Notes: generated by a model from the letters alone, not told the origin. Shown: positions 26,922 to 38,251, counted from the stretch's first letter. The stretch: 64,000 nucleotides of DNA from Pseudomonas fluorescens HK44 (GCF_000217955.3 NZ_AFOY02000008.1:392501-456500); one strand, 5' to 3'. Numbers and translations: made by a program.

Positions 26922-27938
26922 TCAGAGTTGCAGGATCAGGGTTTTCAGCGGTGGCTGCTGATCCATCGACGGAAAGTCGCTGCCGGGTGTCAGCACGTCC
27001 CAGTCACGCACCGGACGCCCGGCTTTTTCTGCGCAGCGCAGCACTTGCTCACGCCAGTCGTCCATGCTGATTTTTGCCAGGTTGTTGCAGCAAATCAGCA
27101 CGCCGTCCTCGGCGGTGGTCAACAGCGCCGGTTTGAGCAGGCTCTGATAGTCGCGCAGCAGGTCGACGGTGCCGAATGCACTCTTGGCCCAGGCTGGCGG
27201 GTCGAGCAGGACCAGGTCGTATTGACGCTGTTCCAGGCGCGGGTAACTGGGCAGTTTCTGCCCGCGACGCTGACTGATCGGCAGTCCGGCGAGTTGGCGG
27301 ATGGCCGGGAAGTAATCGGACTGTACGAACTGCATGGTCGGCAGTTGCGGGTTGAGCAGACCGTTCTCGCGGCCGACGGCCAGGTTGCCCTCGGCGAAAT
27401 CCAGATTGCACACCTCGCGTGCCCCACCGGCCGCAGCGCAAAGGCCGACGCCGCAGGTGTAGGCGAACAGGTTCAGCACGCTTTTGCCGGCGCTGTGGTC
27501 CTTGACCCAGCCGCGGGCGTTGCGCAGGTCGAGAAACAGCAGCGGGTCTTGCCCGGCGTGGCGACCACGGACCCGGTAGTTCAGGCCCCATTCGTGGCCG
27601 ACCATGTCGGCAAGCGCGGCCTCATCGGCGCGGTAGACCGTGTCTTCGCGATCAATGCGCGAGTTACCCCGCGAGCGGTCGTTATAGACCAGCAAAGTGT
27701 CCAGGCCCAGATGCTGGTTGATGGTCGCGTGCAGTGCGAGCAAGTCATCGCGTTCCAGCGACTGGTGGAAGCTCTGGACCAGCAGTTGCGGGCCATAACG
27801 GTCGATGGTCAGGCCGCCGGCGCCTTCCTGGCTGCCATGGAACAGCCGATAGCAGTCGGTGCCTTGCGAGTGCAGCTCGGCGAGCAAGTCTTGGCGATGA
27901 TCGAGGGCGGCGCGCAGCGCCTGATTCAAGGAAGACAT
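26922..27938 (-). CDS. Class I SAM-dependent methyltransferase, RlmI/RlmK-like
   Basis: 338 residues. The N-terminal part has an RNA-modification fold stretch (CYRLFHGSQEGAGGLTIDRYG), the C-terminal half a Rossmann methyltransferase with LNLFAYTCGVGLCAA (SAM motif I near residue 155) and the catalytic motif DPPAWAKSAFG. Resembles 23S rRNA m5C/m7G methyltransferases RlmI and RlmKL-C, but is shorter and lacks an obvious PUA domain, so the target is not certain. Confidence 0.82.
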   Translation of the reverse strand: MSSLNQALRAALDHRQDLLAELHSQGTDCYRLFHGSQEGAGGLTIDRYGPQLLVQSFHQSLERDDLLALHATINQHLGLDTLLVYNDRSRGNSRIDREDTVYRADEAALADMVGHEWGLNYRVRGRHAGQDPLLFLDLRNARGWVKDHSAGKSVLNLFAYTCGVGLCAAAGGAREVCNLDFAEGNLAVGRENGLLNPQLPTMQFVQSDYFPAIRQLAGLPISQRRGQKLPSYPRLEQRQYDLVLLDPPAWAKSAFGTVDLLRDYQSLLKPALLTTAEDGVLICCNNLAKISMDDWREQVLRCAEKAGRPVRDWDVLTPGSDFPSMDQQPPLKTLILQL

Positions 27939-27997
27939 GGACGCGCCTTGCTGGGGAATTTGGCGCGAGAGTTTAACAGGATTGTGATCGATGGATC

Positions 27998-28136
27998 CCC
28001 TGTGGCGAGGGAGCTTGCTCCCGTTGGAGCGCGAAGCGCTCCCAAATCCTTCAGCCGAGTTCTTTCAGACAGAGCCCGGTCGAATATTTTACGGCCGCTG
28101 CGCGCCCGAGCGGGAGCAAGCTCCCTCGCCACAGGG
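27998..28136. repeat. Long REP doublet with a 26-bp perfect inverted repeat
   Basis: Arms 27998-28023 and 28111-28136 are perfect reverse complements (CCCTGTGGCGAGGGAGCTTG... / ...CAAGCTCCCTCGCCACAGGG), separated by 87 bases that include a further small palindrome GGAGCGCGAAGCGCTCC. A typical REP/BIME unit between two minus-strand genes. Confidence 0.85.
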
Positions 28137-28182
28137 TAATTGTTTTGCGAGGATTTAGCGTTCGATCGGCAGCAGCACGCGT

Positions 28183-29055
28183 TCAGCTGGGGATTCCCAT
28201 CCGCCGTTTGGCCCGCTGTACCGAACCATTGCGCACTGCCCAGCGCAGCACCGGGGCACTGCGATTGACGCTGGCGCGAATCAGTTTGCGTTGCAGCGGA
28301 TTCTGGCGGACACCGAGCATGTCACTGGCCCAGTCGGGCAGCAGGTCGATGCCCGCTTGCATCATCAGCCCGCCGAAGGGTCTGGCCAGGCGGCTGGGTG
28401 AAGGAGCGTCGAGCAGTAACCGCAACACTTCGCGGCTGCGTTCATCACAGAGCAGTTGTGGGCGAATTCGCTGAAGGTATTCGCTGATTTCCCGCCGTGA
28501 GCACGGAACATCGCGGGCGCCCAGTCGTTCGGCGACCAAAGCGATCTCGGCGTAGTAACGGTCCTGATCGGCGGGCGAAAGATTCGGATTGCGGTAGCGT
28601 AAATGCGCAGCGAGAAAACTGCTGACTTCGGCCACGTGCACCCAGGTCAGCAGGTCCGGATCGCTGGCGGCATAAGGGCGGCCATCGGGGGCGGTGCCGA
28701 CCACTTGCAGGTGAATGGTGCGCACTTTCTCGATCAGCCACTCGGCGTCCTGACGCGAGCCGAAGGTGGTGCCGGAGATGAACTGCCCAGTGCGACGCAG
28801 TCGACCGAGCATGTCTTCACGGAAGTTCGAGTGGTCCCAGACCCCGGCCAGCGCCAGCGGGTGCAAGGCTTGCAGCATCAAGGCGCTGATGCCGCCGATG
28901 AGCATGCTGCTGAAGTCGCCATGCACTTGCCAGCTCACCGAGTCGGGGCCAAAGAGCCCGGGATCGCCCTTGGGGTTTTCCAGGTCGAGCTTGCCCAGCG
29001 AAAGGCCGGACAGGCTCATGATCTGGGTTTCGATGCGGCTACGGATGAATTCCAT
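28183..29055 (-). CDS. MpaB-family (DUF2236) oxygenase-like protein
   Basis: 290 residues, family DUF2236, which includes the latex-clearing protein Lcp and fungal MpaB; these are b-type heme enzymes or related. Conserved stretches seen: SWQVHGDFSSMLIGGISALM (trimmed), LQALHPLALAGVWDHS, TWVHVAEVSSFL and the His residues within them. Substrate unknown. Separated from acsA by 71 bases on the same strand. Confidence 0.82.
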   Translation of the reverse strand: MEFIRSRIETQIMSLSGLSLGKLDLENPKGDPGLFGPDSVSWQVHGDFSSMLIGGISALMLQALHPLALAGVWDHSNFREDMLGRLRRTGQFISGTTFGSRQDAEWLIEKVRTIHLQVVGTAPDGRPYAASDPDLLTWVHVAEVSSFLAAHLRYRNPNLSPADQDRYYAEIALVAERLGARDVPCSRREISEYLQRIRPQLLCDERSREVLRLLLDAPSPSRLARPFGGLMMQAGIDLLPDWASDMLGVRQNPLQRKLIRASVNRSAPVLRWAVRNGSVQRAKRRMGIPS

Positions 29056-29126
29056 GACAACTCGGTGGCTACGGCATTTAAAAAGTGCGCGGCCAGCGGC
29101 CGCGCCTGGGTGATCAGCTCATTGGT

Positions 29127-31064
<1,938 letters not shown>

Positions 31065-31147
31065 GGCGGTTCCTTATGCTTGTATTGCACAAGTGATAAA
31101 GATGCGCCGAGTGACTATCGGGTTCAAGAGGGGAGCTACGCGACCCT

Positions 31148-31238
31148 CGTAGGAGCAGAGCTTGCTCGCGATGAACGATGATGCGGTGTATCGGATACAC
31201 CGCAGCGCCTGCATCGCGAGCAAGCTTTGCTCCTACGG
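31148..31238. repeat. REP doublet between acsA and pgi
   Basis: Outer arms CGTAGGAGCAGAGCTTGCTCGCGAT (31148-31172, shown partly: GAGCTTGCTCGCGAT) and ATCGCGAGCAAGCTTTGCTCCTACG (31213-31237; key ATCGCGAGCAAGCT). The space between holds a 23-base perfect palindrome TGCGGTGTATC-G-GATACACCGCA at 31182-31204. Could also help to end pgi transcripts. Confidence 0.8.
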
Positions 31239-31255
31239 GATGGGGGAGGATCAGA

Positions 31256-32920
31256 TCACCCGCGGTGACGACCGCGGAAGTAGTTGATCAGGCCCTGGGT
31301 CGAAGCGTCTTCGGCCGGGGTTTCTTCGCTGCCGACCAGGCGGCTGTAGACGCCTTTGCCCAGCTCCTTACCCAACTCCACGCCCCATTGGTCGAAGGCG
31401 TTGATGCCCCAGATCACGCTCTGCACGAACACCTTGTGCTCGTACATCGCGACCAGCGCACCAAGACGACGCGGGCTGATGCGCTCGACCACCAGGGTGT
31501 TGCTCGGGCGGTTGCCCGGGATCACCTTGTGCGGCGCGAGTTTTTGCACCTGGTCTTCGGCCACGCCTTTTTCACGCAGCTCGACCTCCGCCTCGGCGCG
31601 GGTCTTGCCGAGCATCAGCGCCTGGCTTTGCGACAGGCAGTTGGCGTACAGCCACTGGTGGTGGTCGGCAACCGGGTTGAAGCTGACGATCGGCACAATG
31701 AAGTCGGCCGGAATCAGCTGGGTGCCCTGGTGCAGCAACTGGTGATAGGCGTGTTGACCGTTGCAACCGACGCCGCCCCAGATGACCGGACCGGTATCGG
31801 TGGAAACCGGCGTGCCGTCCTGACGTACGCTCTTGCCGTTGGATTCCATGTCCAGTTGCTGCAAGTGCTTGGTGATGTTGCGCAGGTAGTGGTCGTACGG
31901 CAGGATCGCGTGGCTTTGCGCGCCCCAGAAGTTGCCATACCAGACACCCAGCAATGCCAGCAGCACCGGCATGTTCTGTTCGAATGGCGCGCTCTGAAAG
32001 TGCTGGTCCATGGTGTAGGCGCCGGACAGCAGTTCCTTGAAGTTCGACATGCCGATGGCCAGGGCAATCGGCAAACCGATGGCCGACCACAACGAGTAAC
32101 GTCCGCCAACCCAGTCCCACATCGGGAAGATGTTCTCTTCGCGAATACCGAAGGCCACGGCCGCCGCGTTGTTGCTCGAAACGGCGATGAAGTGGCGATA
32201 CAGCTCGGCTTCGGAGCCGCCCTGAGCCAGGTACCAGGCGCGTGCCGCCTGGGCATTTTTCAGGGTTTCGAGGGTGTTGAAGGATTTTGAGGAAACGATG
32301 AACAGTGTGGTTTCGGCACGAATCTTTGCCGACAACTCATGGAATTCGCTGCCGTCGATGTTCGCCAGGTAATGGCAGCGCACGCCTTTCTGGGCGTAGG
32401 ACAGCAGCGCTTCGGAAACCAGTTCAGGGCCGAGGAACGAACCACCGATACCGATGTTCACAACGTCAGTGATCGGCTTCTCGGTGTAACCACGCCACAG
32501 GCCGTCGTGAATGCGCCCGACCAGCTCGGTGATCTGGTTCAGCACTTTGTGCACGTCGGGCATGACGTTGACGCCATTGACCGACAGCTTGTCGCCCACC
32601 GGGCGGCGCAGGGCCGTATGCAGCGCCGGACGGCCTTCGGAGGCATTGACGATTTCGCCGTTGAACAACGCCTTGATCGCGTCCTGCAAGCCGGCTTCGT
32701 CAGCCAGGCCCACCAGCAGTTTGCGGGTTTCGGTGTTGATCAGGTTTTTCGAGTAATCAAGAAATAGCCCGCAACTGCTCAGTGTGAACTGGGTAAAACG
32801 CTGCGGGTCGGCATTGAACGCTTCGCGCATGCTGAAATCCTGCATGGCTTGGCGGTGATCATTCAGCGCCTGCCAGGCTGGCAGAGCGGTAACGTCATGA
32901 GGAGTGCGGTAGTACGCCAT
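31256..32920 (-). CDS. pgi: Glucose-6-phosphate isomerase
   Basis: Interconverts glucose-6-phosphate and fructose-6-phosphate. 554 residues, normal for the family. Family signatures [15 protein letters not shown] and [16 protein letters not shown], sugar-phosphate site [12 protein letters not shown], and the catalytic His/Lys segments [16 protein letters not shown] and GINAFDQWG are all present. Same strand as panD with 243 bases between. Confidence 0.97.
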   Translation of the reverse strand: MAYYRTPHDVTALPAWQALNDHRQAMQDFSMREAFNADPQRFTQFTLSSCGLFLDYSKNLINTETRKLLVGLADEAGLQDAIKALFNGEIVNASEGRPALHTALRRPVGDKLSVNGVNVMPDVHKVLNQITELVGRIHDGLWRGYTEKPITDVVNIGIGGSFLGPELVSEALLSYAQKGVRCHYLANIDGSEFHELSAKIRAETTLFIVSSKSFNTLETLKNAQAARAWYLAQGGSEAELYRHFIAVSSNNAAAVAFGIREENIFPMWDWVGGRYSLWSAIGLPIALAIGMSNFKELLSGAYTMDQHFQSAPFEQNMPVLLALLGVWYGNFWGAQSHAILPYDHYLRNITKHLQQLDMESNGKSVRQDGTPVSTDTGPVIWGGVGCNGQHAYHQLLHQGTQLIPADFIVPIVSFNPVADHHQWLYANCLSQSQALMLGKTRAEAEVELREKGVAEDQVQKLAPHKVIPGNRPSNTLVVERISPRRLGALVAMYEHKVFVQSVIWGINAFDQWGVELGKELGKGVYSRLVGSEETPAEDASTQGLINYFRGRHRG

Positions 32921-33163
32921 CGCTGCGGGTTTCCTTTTTACTTGGACTGCCTTTAGGACACTGAAAAACCCGGAATGTCCTGTTTGATGACAGGCACCCT
33001 CCGGTTGAACTGCGAGTAAACGATTAAATAGCGCAGGGCGATTACAGTAAACCTCGCGGTGTGATCTGTCTTGGCTTTGTCTGACCTGTGGCCGGTACTA
33101 TTTTGTACCGGCGCTTCAAGTGAGCCACGCAGGTATTCAGTGCACAGGGTACGGGGGGAGGGC

Positions 33164-33544
33164 TCAGGCGACCTGAACCGGGATGGCATTGCTGGTATGG
33201 CTCAACTCGTTGCCGGGAGCCATGTAGAGCATGCGCGGTTTGAAATTGAGCAGTTCGGCTTCGCTGTAATGAGCGTAAGCGCAGATGATCACCCGATCAC
33301 CGACCTTGGCCTTGTGTGCGGCGGCGCCGTTGACCGAGATCATTCGCGAGCCTTCTTCGCCACGGATCGCGTAAGTGGTGAAGCGTTCGCCGTTGTCGAC
33401 GTTGTAGATCTGGATTTGTTCGTACTCACGGATCCCGGACAGGTCCAGCCATTCGCCGTCGATGGCGCAAGAGCCTTCGTAGTCGAGCACTGCGTGGGTA
33501 ACTTCGGCGCGATGCAGCTTGGCCTTGAGCATGATGGCGTGCAT
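33164..33544 (-). CDS. panD: Aspartate 1-decarboxylase
   Basis: Makes beta-alanine for pantothenate. 126 residues, pyruvoyl enzyme that cleaves itself between Gly24 and Ser25 (YEGSC). Family residues Lys9, Tyr22, Arg54-type segment GERFTTYAI and NGAAAH are present. Lies downstream of panC, from which a REP-like repeat separates it. Confidence 0.97.
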   Translation of the reverse strand: MHAIMLKAKLHRAEVTHAVLDYEGSCAIDGEWLDLSGIREYEQIQIYNVDNGERFTTYAIRGEEGSRMISVNGAAAHKAKVGDRVIICAYAHYSEAELLNFKPRMLYMAPGNELSHTSNAIPVQVA

Positions 33545-33615
33545 GAGTGTTTCCCTTGGTCAGATCCGAACGGCGGGCAGTTTGCCCGAAGCTTTTGAGG
33601 CCGGCAATACACCGC

Positions 33616-33691
33616 AAAAGATCGCAGCCTGCGGCAGCTCCTACACGGAATCGTATAATTCTGTAGTTGCTGCCGCCGGCTGCGATCTTTT
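33616..33691. repeat. REP-like inverted repeat between panC and panD
   Basis: Perfect 14-bp arms AAAAGATCGCAGCC (33616-33629) and GGCTGCGATCTTTT (33678-33691) around 48 bases that contain a second imperfect pairing (GGCAGC...GCTGCC). Belongs to the AAGATCGCAGCC repeat class of fluorescent Pseudomonas. Confidence 0.75.
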
Positions 33692-33702
33692 GATCTTGCC
33701 CT

Positions 33703-34563
33703 TTAAACCGGAGCGTCGAGGTTCAGGTGCAGGTTGTCGATCAACCGGGTCGTGCCCAGGAAAGCGGCCACCAGGATCACCAGGTCACGGTCATCCACGG
33801 TCGCTGGGCGTAGGGTCAGTGCGTGGCGGATTTCCAGGTAATCAGGACGCAACCCGGCGGCCTGGAGCTGCTCGATCTTCCGGGCCAGGAGCGCCGGGTA
33901 ATCGCGTTCGCCCTGTTTGATGGCTTCGGCGATGTCGCTCAGCGTGCGATACACAATTGGCGCGACGGCCCGCTGTTCTTCACTGAGGAAACCATTGCGC
34001 GAGGACAGCGCCAGACCGTCGGCGGCTCTTACGGTGGGCTCGCCAATGATCTGGATCGGCATGTTCAGGTCATGCACCAGCGCGCGAATCACCGCCAGTT
34101 GCTGGAAGTCTTTCTGACCGAAGACCGCGAGGTCTGGCTGAACCATGTTGAACAACTTGCTGACCACCGTCGCCACGCCTTCGAAATGCCCGGGGCGGCT
34201 GGCGCCACACAGGCCTTCAGAAAGCAGGGGAACGCTGACGCGGGTCTGGCCGGCCATGCCGTCCGGGTACATTTCCTCGACGGTTGGGGCGAACAGCAGG
34301 TGACAACCGGCTTGCAGCAGTTTCTCCTGGTCGGCGGCCAAGGTCCGCGGATACTTGTCGAGGTCTTCGCCTGCGCCAAATTGCAGCGGGTTGACGAAAA
34401 TGCTTGCAACCACAAAGTCCGCTCGTTGGGCGGCTTTGGTGACCAGTGCTATGTGGCCGCTGTGCAGGTTGCCCATGGTCGGTACGAAGCCGATACGTTT
34501 GCCTTCACCTCGAACGCGGGCTACGGCGGCACGCAGTTCGCGTACGGTTTTGACAGTGTTCAT
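33703..34563 (-). CDS. panC: Pantothenate synthetase (pantoate--beta-alanine ligase)
   Basis: 286 residues. ATP-dependent joining of pantoate and beta-alanine. Nucleotidyl-transferase motif [10 protein letters not shown] (HIGH-like) at about residue 30, FGQKDFQQ near 150 and [10 protein letters not shown] near 185 are the family marks. Its ATG overlaps the panB stop (ATGA). Confidence 0.97.
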   Translation of the reverse strand: MNTVKTVRELRAAVARVRGEGKRIGFVPTMGNLHSGHIALVTKAAQRADFVVASIFVNPLQFGAGEDLDKYPRTLAADQEKLLQAGCHLLFAPTVEEMYPDGMAGQTRVSVPLLSEGLCGASRPGHFEGVATVVSKLFNMVQPDLAVFGQKDFQQLAVIRALVHDLNMPIQIIGEPTVRAADGLALSSRNGFLSEEQRAVAPIVYRTLSDIAEAIKQGERDYPALLARKIEQLQAAGLRPDYLEIRHALTLRPATVDDRDLVILVAAFLGTTRLIDNLHLNLDAPV

Positions 34564-35360
34564 GCAGAGAATCCGTGTTCAGCACCAGGGAAGGTCGCGG
34601 CTTTGACTTCAGCGACGTAAGCGCTCAGGGCGGCGTGAATGCTGTCTTGGCCGGCCATGAAGTTCTTCACGAACTTCGGTGCGCGGTCGGTGAGGGACAG
34701 GCCGAGCATGTCGTGCAGTACCAGCACTTGACCGTCGGTGGCATTGCCGGCGCCGATGCCGATCACCGGGATCTTCACCGCTTGGGTGATTTCGTGGGCC
34801 AGCTCGCTCGGTACGCATTCAAGCAGCAACATCGCCGCGCCGGCCTGCTCCAGGGCAATTGCGTCGGCGCGCATCTGCCGGGCCTGGTTTTCATTGCGGC
34901 CCTGAACTTTATAACCGCCGAGAATGTTCACCGACTGCGGCGTCAGACCCATATGCGCGCAGACCGGGATACCGCGTTCGGCCAGCAGACGAATCGACTC
35001 GGCCAGCCACAGCGCGCCTTCGACCTTGACCATGTGTGCACCGGCCTGCATCAACTGGGCGCTGTTGGTCATCGTCTGCTCGATGGTGGCGTAAGCCATG
35101 AACGGCAGGTCCGCGAGGATCAAGGCATCGGTGTTGCCACGCTTGACCGCGGCGACGTGGTAAGCCATTTCGGCGTTGGTCACCGGCAGGGTGCTGTCGT
35201 GTCCTTGCAACACCATGCCAAGGGAGTCGCCCACCAGCAACACTTCAACACCCGCCTCATTGCAAGCGTGGGCGAAGGTGGCGTCGTAGCAGGTCAGCAT
35301 GGTGATTTTTTCACCCTTTTGCTTGAGGCTCTGCAATGTGGTCAAGGTGATAGCTGGCAT
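34560..35360 (-). CDS. panB: 3-methyl-2-oxobutanoate hydroxymethyltransferase
   Basis: First committed step to pantothenate: ketoisovalerate plus methylene-THF to ketopantoate; the ketoisovalerate comes from the ilv pathway also in this window. 266 residues from the ATG at 35360 ([16 protein letters not shown]), same length as the P. aeruginosa enzyme as recalled; five codons upstream are ignored. Motifs [16 protein letters not shown] and [11 protein letters not shown] present. Confidence 0.97.
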   Translation of the reverse strand: MPAITLTTLQSLKQKGEKITMLTCYDATFAHACNEAGVEVLLVGDSLGMVLQGHDSTLPVTNAEMAYHVAAVKRGNTDALILADLPFMAYATIEQTMTNSAQLMQAGAHMVKVEGALWLAESIRLLAERGIPVCAHMGLTPQSVNILGGYKVQGRNENQARQMRADAIALEQAGAAMLLLECVPSELAHEITQAVKIPVIGIGAGNATDGQVLVLHDMLGLSLTDRAPKFVKNFMAGQDSIHAALSAYVAEVKAATFPGAEHGFSA

Positions 35361-35540
35361 GTAAGGAATCCTCATTCAGGCGCTTGGAAAACTACTGCGA
35401 GTAACGCGCGTGATTCTTCATTTACTCAGGCGCACGGTCTTGTGTCGTGCTTGAAAAGCCTGGATTGCGCCCTGTAGTGCCGGGTTGGCGGCAGCGGGAC
35501 GCCTATAGTCGTGAGGAGAACTCGGGAAGTCAATTGGATG

Positions 35541-35580
35541 TGTTACCGCAATGTTACGCCGTTGGTGTTACCGGCGTTAC
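35541..35580. repeat. Four clustered (T)GTTAC direct repeats upstream of panB
   Basis: TGTTAC at 35541, 35552 and 35566 and CGTTAC at 35575, spaced 11, 14 and 9 bases, in the 295-base stretch between folK and panB. No gene was found in that stretch; it otherwise holds only a REP palindrome at 35622-35645. The half-site equals that of the CbrB palindrome near crcZ, but orientation here is direct. Confidence 0.45.
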
Positions 35581-35621
35581 TGATGCGATTCAGCAGGTTC
35601 TTCAGGAGCAACACAAGCCAA

Positions 35622-35645
35622 TGTGGGAGCAGGCTCGCTCCCACA
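35622..35645. repeat. Single REP palindrome after folK
   Basis: TGTGGGAGC-AGGCTC-GCTCCCACA, 9-bp perfect stem, 11 bases beyond the folK stop on the minus strand. May double as a transcript end signal, though no clear U-tract follows. Confidence 0.7.
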
Positions 35646-35655
35646 GGGGGCCTCA

Positions 35656-36141
35656 TCAAGCCTGGGGGAGGCGTTCCAGTCCGACGAACGGGCATTCAGC
35701 GAGCAGTTCGCGCAGGTGACGGCCGTCCGCCAGTTGCAGATCAGCTGGCGCCAGCTCGGCCAGCGGGTAGAGCACAAAGGCTCGGGCCTGCATGTGGTAA
35801 TGGGGGACTGTAAGGCGGGGCTCGTCGATCAGTCGATCGCCGAACAGCAGGATATCCAGATCCAGCGTGCGCGGGCCCCAGCGCTCATGGCGCTCGCGAC
35901 CCTGATCGATTTCGATGGCTTGCAGTGCATCGAGCAGCTCAAGCGGCGTCAGCGTGCTGTCGAGCGCGGCCACCGCGTTGGTATAACGCGGCTGGCCTGG
36001 CAGCAAGGAGTCGCTTTGATAGAAGGACGAAACCCCCACCAGAGCTGTCTTGGGTAACTGCGCGAGCGCTTCGACGGCGCTGCGCAATTGTTCCGCGGGG
36101 GCTGCGAGGTTGCTGCCCATGCCAATGTAAATGCGTTCCAT
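35656..36141 (-). CDS. folK: 2-amino-4-hydroxy-6-hydroxymethyldihydropteridine pyrophosphokinase
   Basis: Transfers pyrophosphate from ATP to the pterin in folate synthesis. 161 residues from the ATG at 36141 (MERIYIGMGSNL); the frame reaches further up only inside pcnB. Family motif RWGPRTLDLDILLFG and SSFYQSDSL present. Starts four bases after the pcnB stop, so both are in one operon. Confidence 0.96.
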   Translation of the reverse strand: MERIYIGMGSNLAAPAEQLRSAVEALAQLPKTALVGVSSFYQSDSLLPGQPRYTNAVAALDSTLTPLELLDALQAIEIDQGRERHERWGPRTLDLDILLFGDRLIDEPRLTVPHYHMQARAFVLYPLAELAPADLQLADGRHLRELLAECPFVGLERLPQA

Positions 36142-36145
36142 CGAT

Positions 36146-37549
36146 TTACTCGCCCGACGTACTCGGTATGCCAGCAGCACGTTTGCGCTTGGCGCCACCG
36201 CTGCGGCGACGTTTACGCGGCGCACCGCTGGCACTGTCGTCCTTGCCGCTGAGATCGCGGATCATGTCGCGGCGTTCGCTTTCGTTGGCGTCCTGATAGT
36301 CCGTCCACCATTCGCCCAGGCCATTGGTCTGTTCGCCAGCGCTTTCACGCAGTAACAGGAAGTCGTAACCGGCGCGGAATCGCGGGTTGTCCAGCAACAG
36401 GTCGGCACGTTTGCCACTGCGGCGCGGCAGGCGCTCCTGCATGTCCCAGATCTCGCGGATCGGCATGGTGAAGCGCTTCGGAATCGCGATCCGCTGGCAT
36501 TGCTCGCTGATCAGTTCGTGAGCAGCTTCCTGCATGGCCGGAATCGGTGGCATGCCACGATCCTGCAAGCGCAGTACGCGGGCCGGCAAGGCTGGCCAAA
36601 GCAGGGCGGCGAACAGGAACGCCGGCGTCACCGGCTTGTTCTGCTTGATTCGCAGGTCGGTGTTGATCAGCGCTTCGCTGATCAGGGTGTGGGTGTAAGT
36701 CGGGTTGTGTTCCAGTGCTTCGGCGCTGGCCGGGAACAGTGGGTCGAACAATTGCAGGTCGACCAGCATCTCAAAGGTGTCTGCGGCATGACCTGAAAGG
36801 AACAGCTTCAACACTTCTTCGAACAAGCGCGCTGACGGGATTTCGCGCAGCATCGGTGCCAGGCTGCGGATTGGCAAGGCGCTGTGTTTCTCGATACCGA
36901 AGTCCAGCTTGGCGGCGAAACGCACCGCACGGAGCATCCGCACCGGGTCTTCCTGGTAACGCTGGGTCGGGTCGCCGATCAGGCGGATCAGGTGATTGCG
37001 GATGTCGTGTACGCCGTTGGCGTAGTCGAGAATGCGCTCGCTGACCGGATCGTAATACAGGGCGTTGATAGTGAAGTCGCGGCGTTGCGCGTCTTCTTCC
37101 AGGGTGCCGTAAACGTTGTCACGCAGAATGCGCCCGCTTTCGTTACGCGAGGACTGGTTGCTGTCTTCTTCCTCGTCGTTTTGCGGGTGATTGGCGCGGA
37201 ACGTCGCGACTTCAATGATTTCGCGGCCAAAATGGATGTGTACCAGTTTGAAGCGGCGACCGATGATCCGCGCATTGCGAAACTCGGCGCGAACCTGTTC
37301 CGGTGTGGCGCTGGTGGCGACGTCGAAATCTTTGGGTGTGATGTTGAGCAGCATGTCACGCACGCAGCCACCGACCAGGTAAGCCTGGTAGCCGGCGTTC
37401 TGCAGGCGTTCGACGATGTTCACCGCATAACGGCTGAACTGAGCCCGTTGCAGCGAGTGTTGGCTGCTATTGAGCACTTCAGGCGTGCTACGAATGTGTT
37501 GCGTACGACGCAAGGGAGAACGGAATGACTGGAACAGCTTCTTCAGCAT
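36146..37549 (-). CDS. pcnB: Poly(A) polymerase I
   Basis: Adds poly(A) tails to RNAs, marking them for decay. 467 residues from the ATG at 37549. Nucleotidyltransferase motif VGGCVRDMLL then DFDVATSATPEQ (metal-binding Asp pair) around residues 60-80, RDFTINALYYDP near 150, and a basic C-terminal tail rich in Arg/Lys (KRRRSGGAKRKR). The frame continues upstream into the crcZ RNA and is not used there. Confidence 0.95.
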   Translation of the reverse strand: MLKKLFQSFRSPLRRTQHIRSTPEVLNSSQHSLQRAQFSRYAVNIVERLQNAGYQAYLVGGCVRDMLLNITPKDFDVATSATPEQVRAEFRNARIIGRRFKLVHIHFGREIIEVATFRANHPQNDEEEDSNQSSRNESGRILRDNVYGTLEEDAQRRDFTINALYYDPVSERILDYANGVHDIRNHLIRLIGDPTQRYQEDPVRMLRAVRFAAKLDFGIEKHSALPIRSLAPMLREIPSARLFEEVLKLFLSGHAADTFEMLVDLQLFDPLFPASAEALEHNPTYTHTLISEALINTDLRIKQNKPVTPAFLFAALLWPALPARVLRLQDRGMPPIPAMQEAAHELISEQCQRIAIPKRFTMPIREIWDMQERLPRRSGKRADLLLDNPRFRAGYDFLLLRESAGEQTNGLGEWWTDYQDANESERRDMIRDLSGKDDSASGAPRKRRRSGGAKRKRAAGIPSTSGE

Positions 37550-37687
37550 GGGATGCACTGTTTGAAGGAATGTTCGGCCAAAACGAAGAATGACCGCATG
37601 ATGGGCGGGGATTCTAGCATTTAGTCGGGGGATGGTGTAGGAAGCTGCGCGGATCTGCTTCGGGCCGCCTTGGGCAAACGCCAGAAA

Positions 37688-38055
37688 CCACAAGGGGAGC
37701 CGAAGCTCCCCAAGAAGTAGTTGCATGCTCTATTTTTATTTTTGGTTTCGGGCTTCTTGTTTTTGTGTAACGCCCTTGTCATGAAGGTTTCCTTCATGAC
37801 CCTCCCAATCGGGAGCCAAGAGCAAACGGATTGCTTTGATCGCTGTGCTGTAATGATCTGTGTGATCCAACCAGTTCAGGCTCTGCCTTAGGGCAGTTTT
37901 TGTTGTTCTCGGCCTGGTTGCGGGGCAAGCCCCAAATACAACGCCTCTCCAAAAGAATCAGTTAGCTACGCCTCTCGCCGTCTTGTTTTTGTTGTGCGTG
38001 AGTCGATTCGTCTTATTTTTATTGTCTTGTGCATTGCTTGTTATTGTTCTTGTAC
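37688..38055 (-). ncRNA. crcZ: Small RNA CrcZ, antagonist of Hfq/Crc catabolite repression
   Basis: About 368-nt RNA between cbrB and pcnB, the known crcZ position. Read on the minus strand it carries six A-rich CA motifs of the AAnAAnAA type (plus-strand positions 38037-38053, 38012-38030, 37982-37995, 37895-37910, 37753-37768, 37730-37748), a 10-bp hairpin (37778-37800) and a 3' hairpin GGGGAGC-TTCG-GCTCCCC (37694-37711). CrcZ binds Hfq(-Crc) and frees target mRNAs. The 5' end is set by the sigma-54 promoter at 38065-38080; the 3' end is approximate. Confidence 0.92.
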
Positions 38056-38064
38056 CAAACATAT

Positions 38065-38080
38065 AGCAGGTGCCGTGCCA
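38065..38080 (-). promoter_or_regulatory. Sigma-54 promoter of crcZ
   Basis: On the minus strand TGGCACG-GCAC-CTGCT: GG and GC elements in perfect spacing, one mismatch to TGGCACG-N4-TTGCT. Predicts a start near 38054. Confidence 0.92.
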
Positions 38081-38139
38081 ACTATTGCGATCCCCAGTAA
38101 AACAAGGGGTTAGGTGCCTGAATCGCTTTTTTCAGGGCC

Positions 38140-38174
38140 AAAAAAAACCGGGGCTTCGTTACCGTAAGCCCCGG
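38140..38174 (-). terminator. Terminator of cbrB
   Basis: On the minus strand CCGGGGCTT-ACGGTAACG-AAGCCCCGG followed by a run of eight U. Ends the cbrAB message before the crcZ promoter. The same DNA abuts the CbrB-type palindrome. Confidence 0.92.
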
Positions 38175-38178
38175 CTTC

Positions 38179-38204
38179 TGTTACGAGAAAAAGCTGCGGT
38201 AACA
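38179..38204. promoter_or_regulatory. CbrB-type upstream activating palindrome of crcZ
   Basis: TGTTAC-N14-GTAACA, a perfect 6-bp inverted repeat, centred about 113 bases upstream of the -24 element of the crcZ promoter. This is the palindrome reported for CbrB at crcZ. A further TGTTAC half-site lies at 38224-38229. Confidence 0.85.
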
Positions 38205-38251
38205 GTTTTTTCACACTGTCACGTGTTACTCACACTCTCTACAGGTGACGT

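Noticed and set aside
26928..28139. 403-codon plus-strand frame opposite the methyltransferase
   Set aside because: Antisense shadow; its end runs through a REP repeat, which also argues against coding.
31089..31126. Search for an Hfq/Crc A-R-N repeat at the acsA start
   Set aside because: The leader has only scattered A-rich triplets, no continuous A-R-N run.
35447..35813. Two overlapping frames (90 and 100 codons) between folK and panB
   Set aside because: Run through a REP palindrome and the 3' end of folK; no ribosome site or recognisable domain.
37550..37726. N-terminal extension of PcnB by 59 codons
   Set aside because: Lies inside the crcZ RNA 3' hairpin region; ATG 37549 gives the usual protein.
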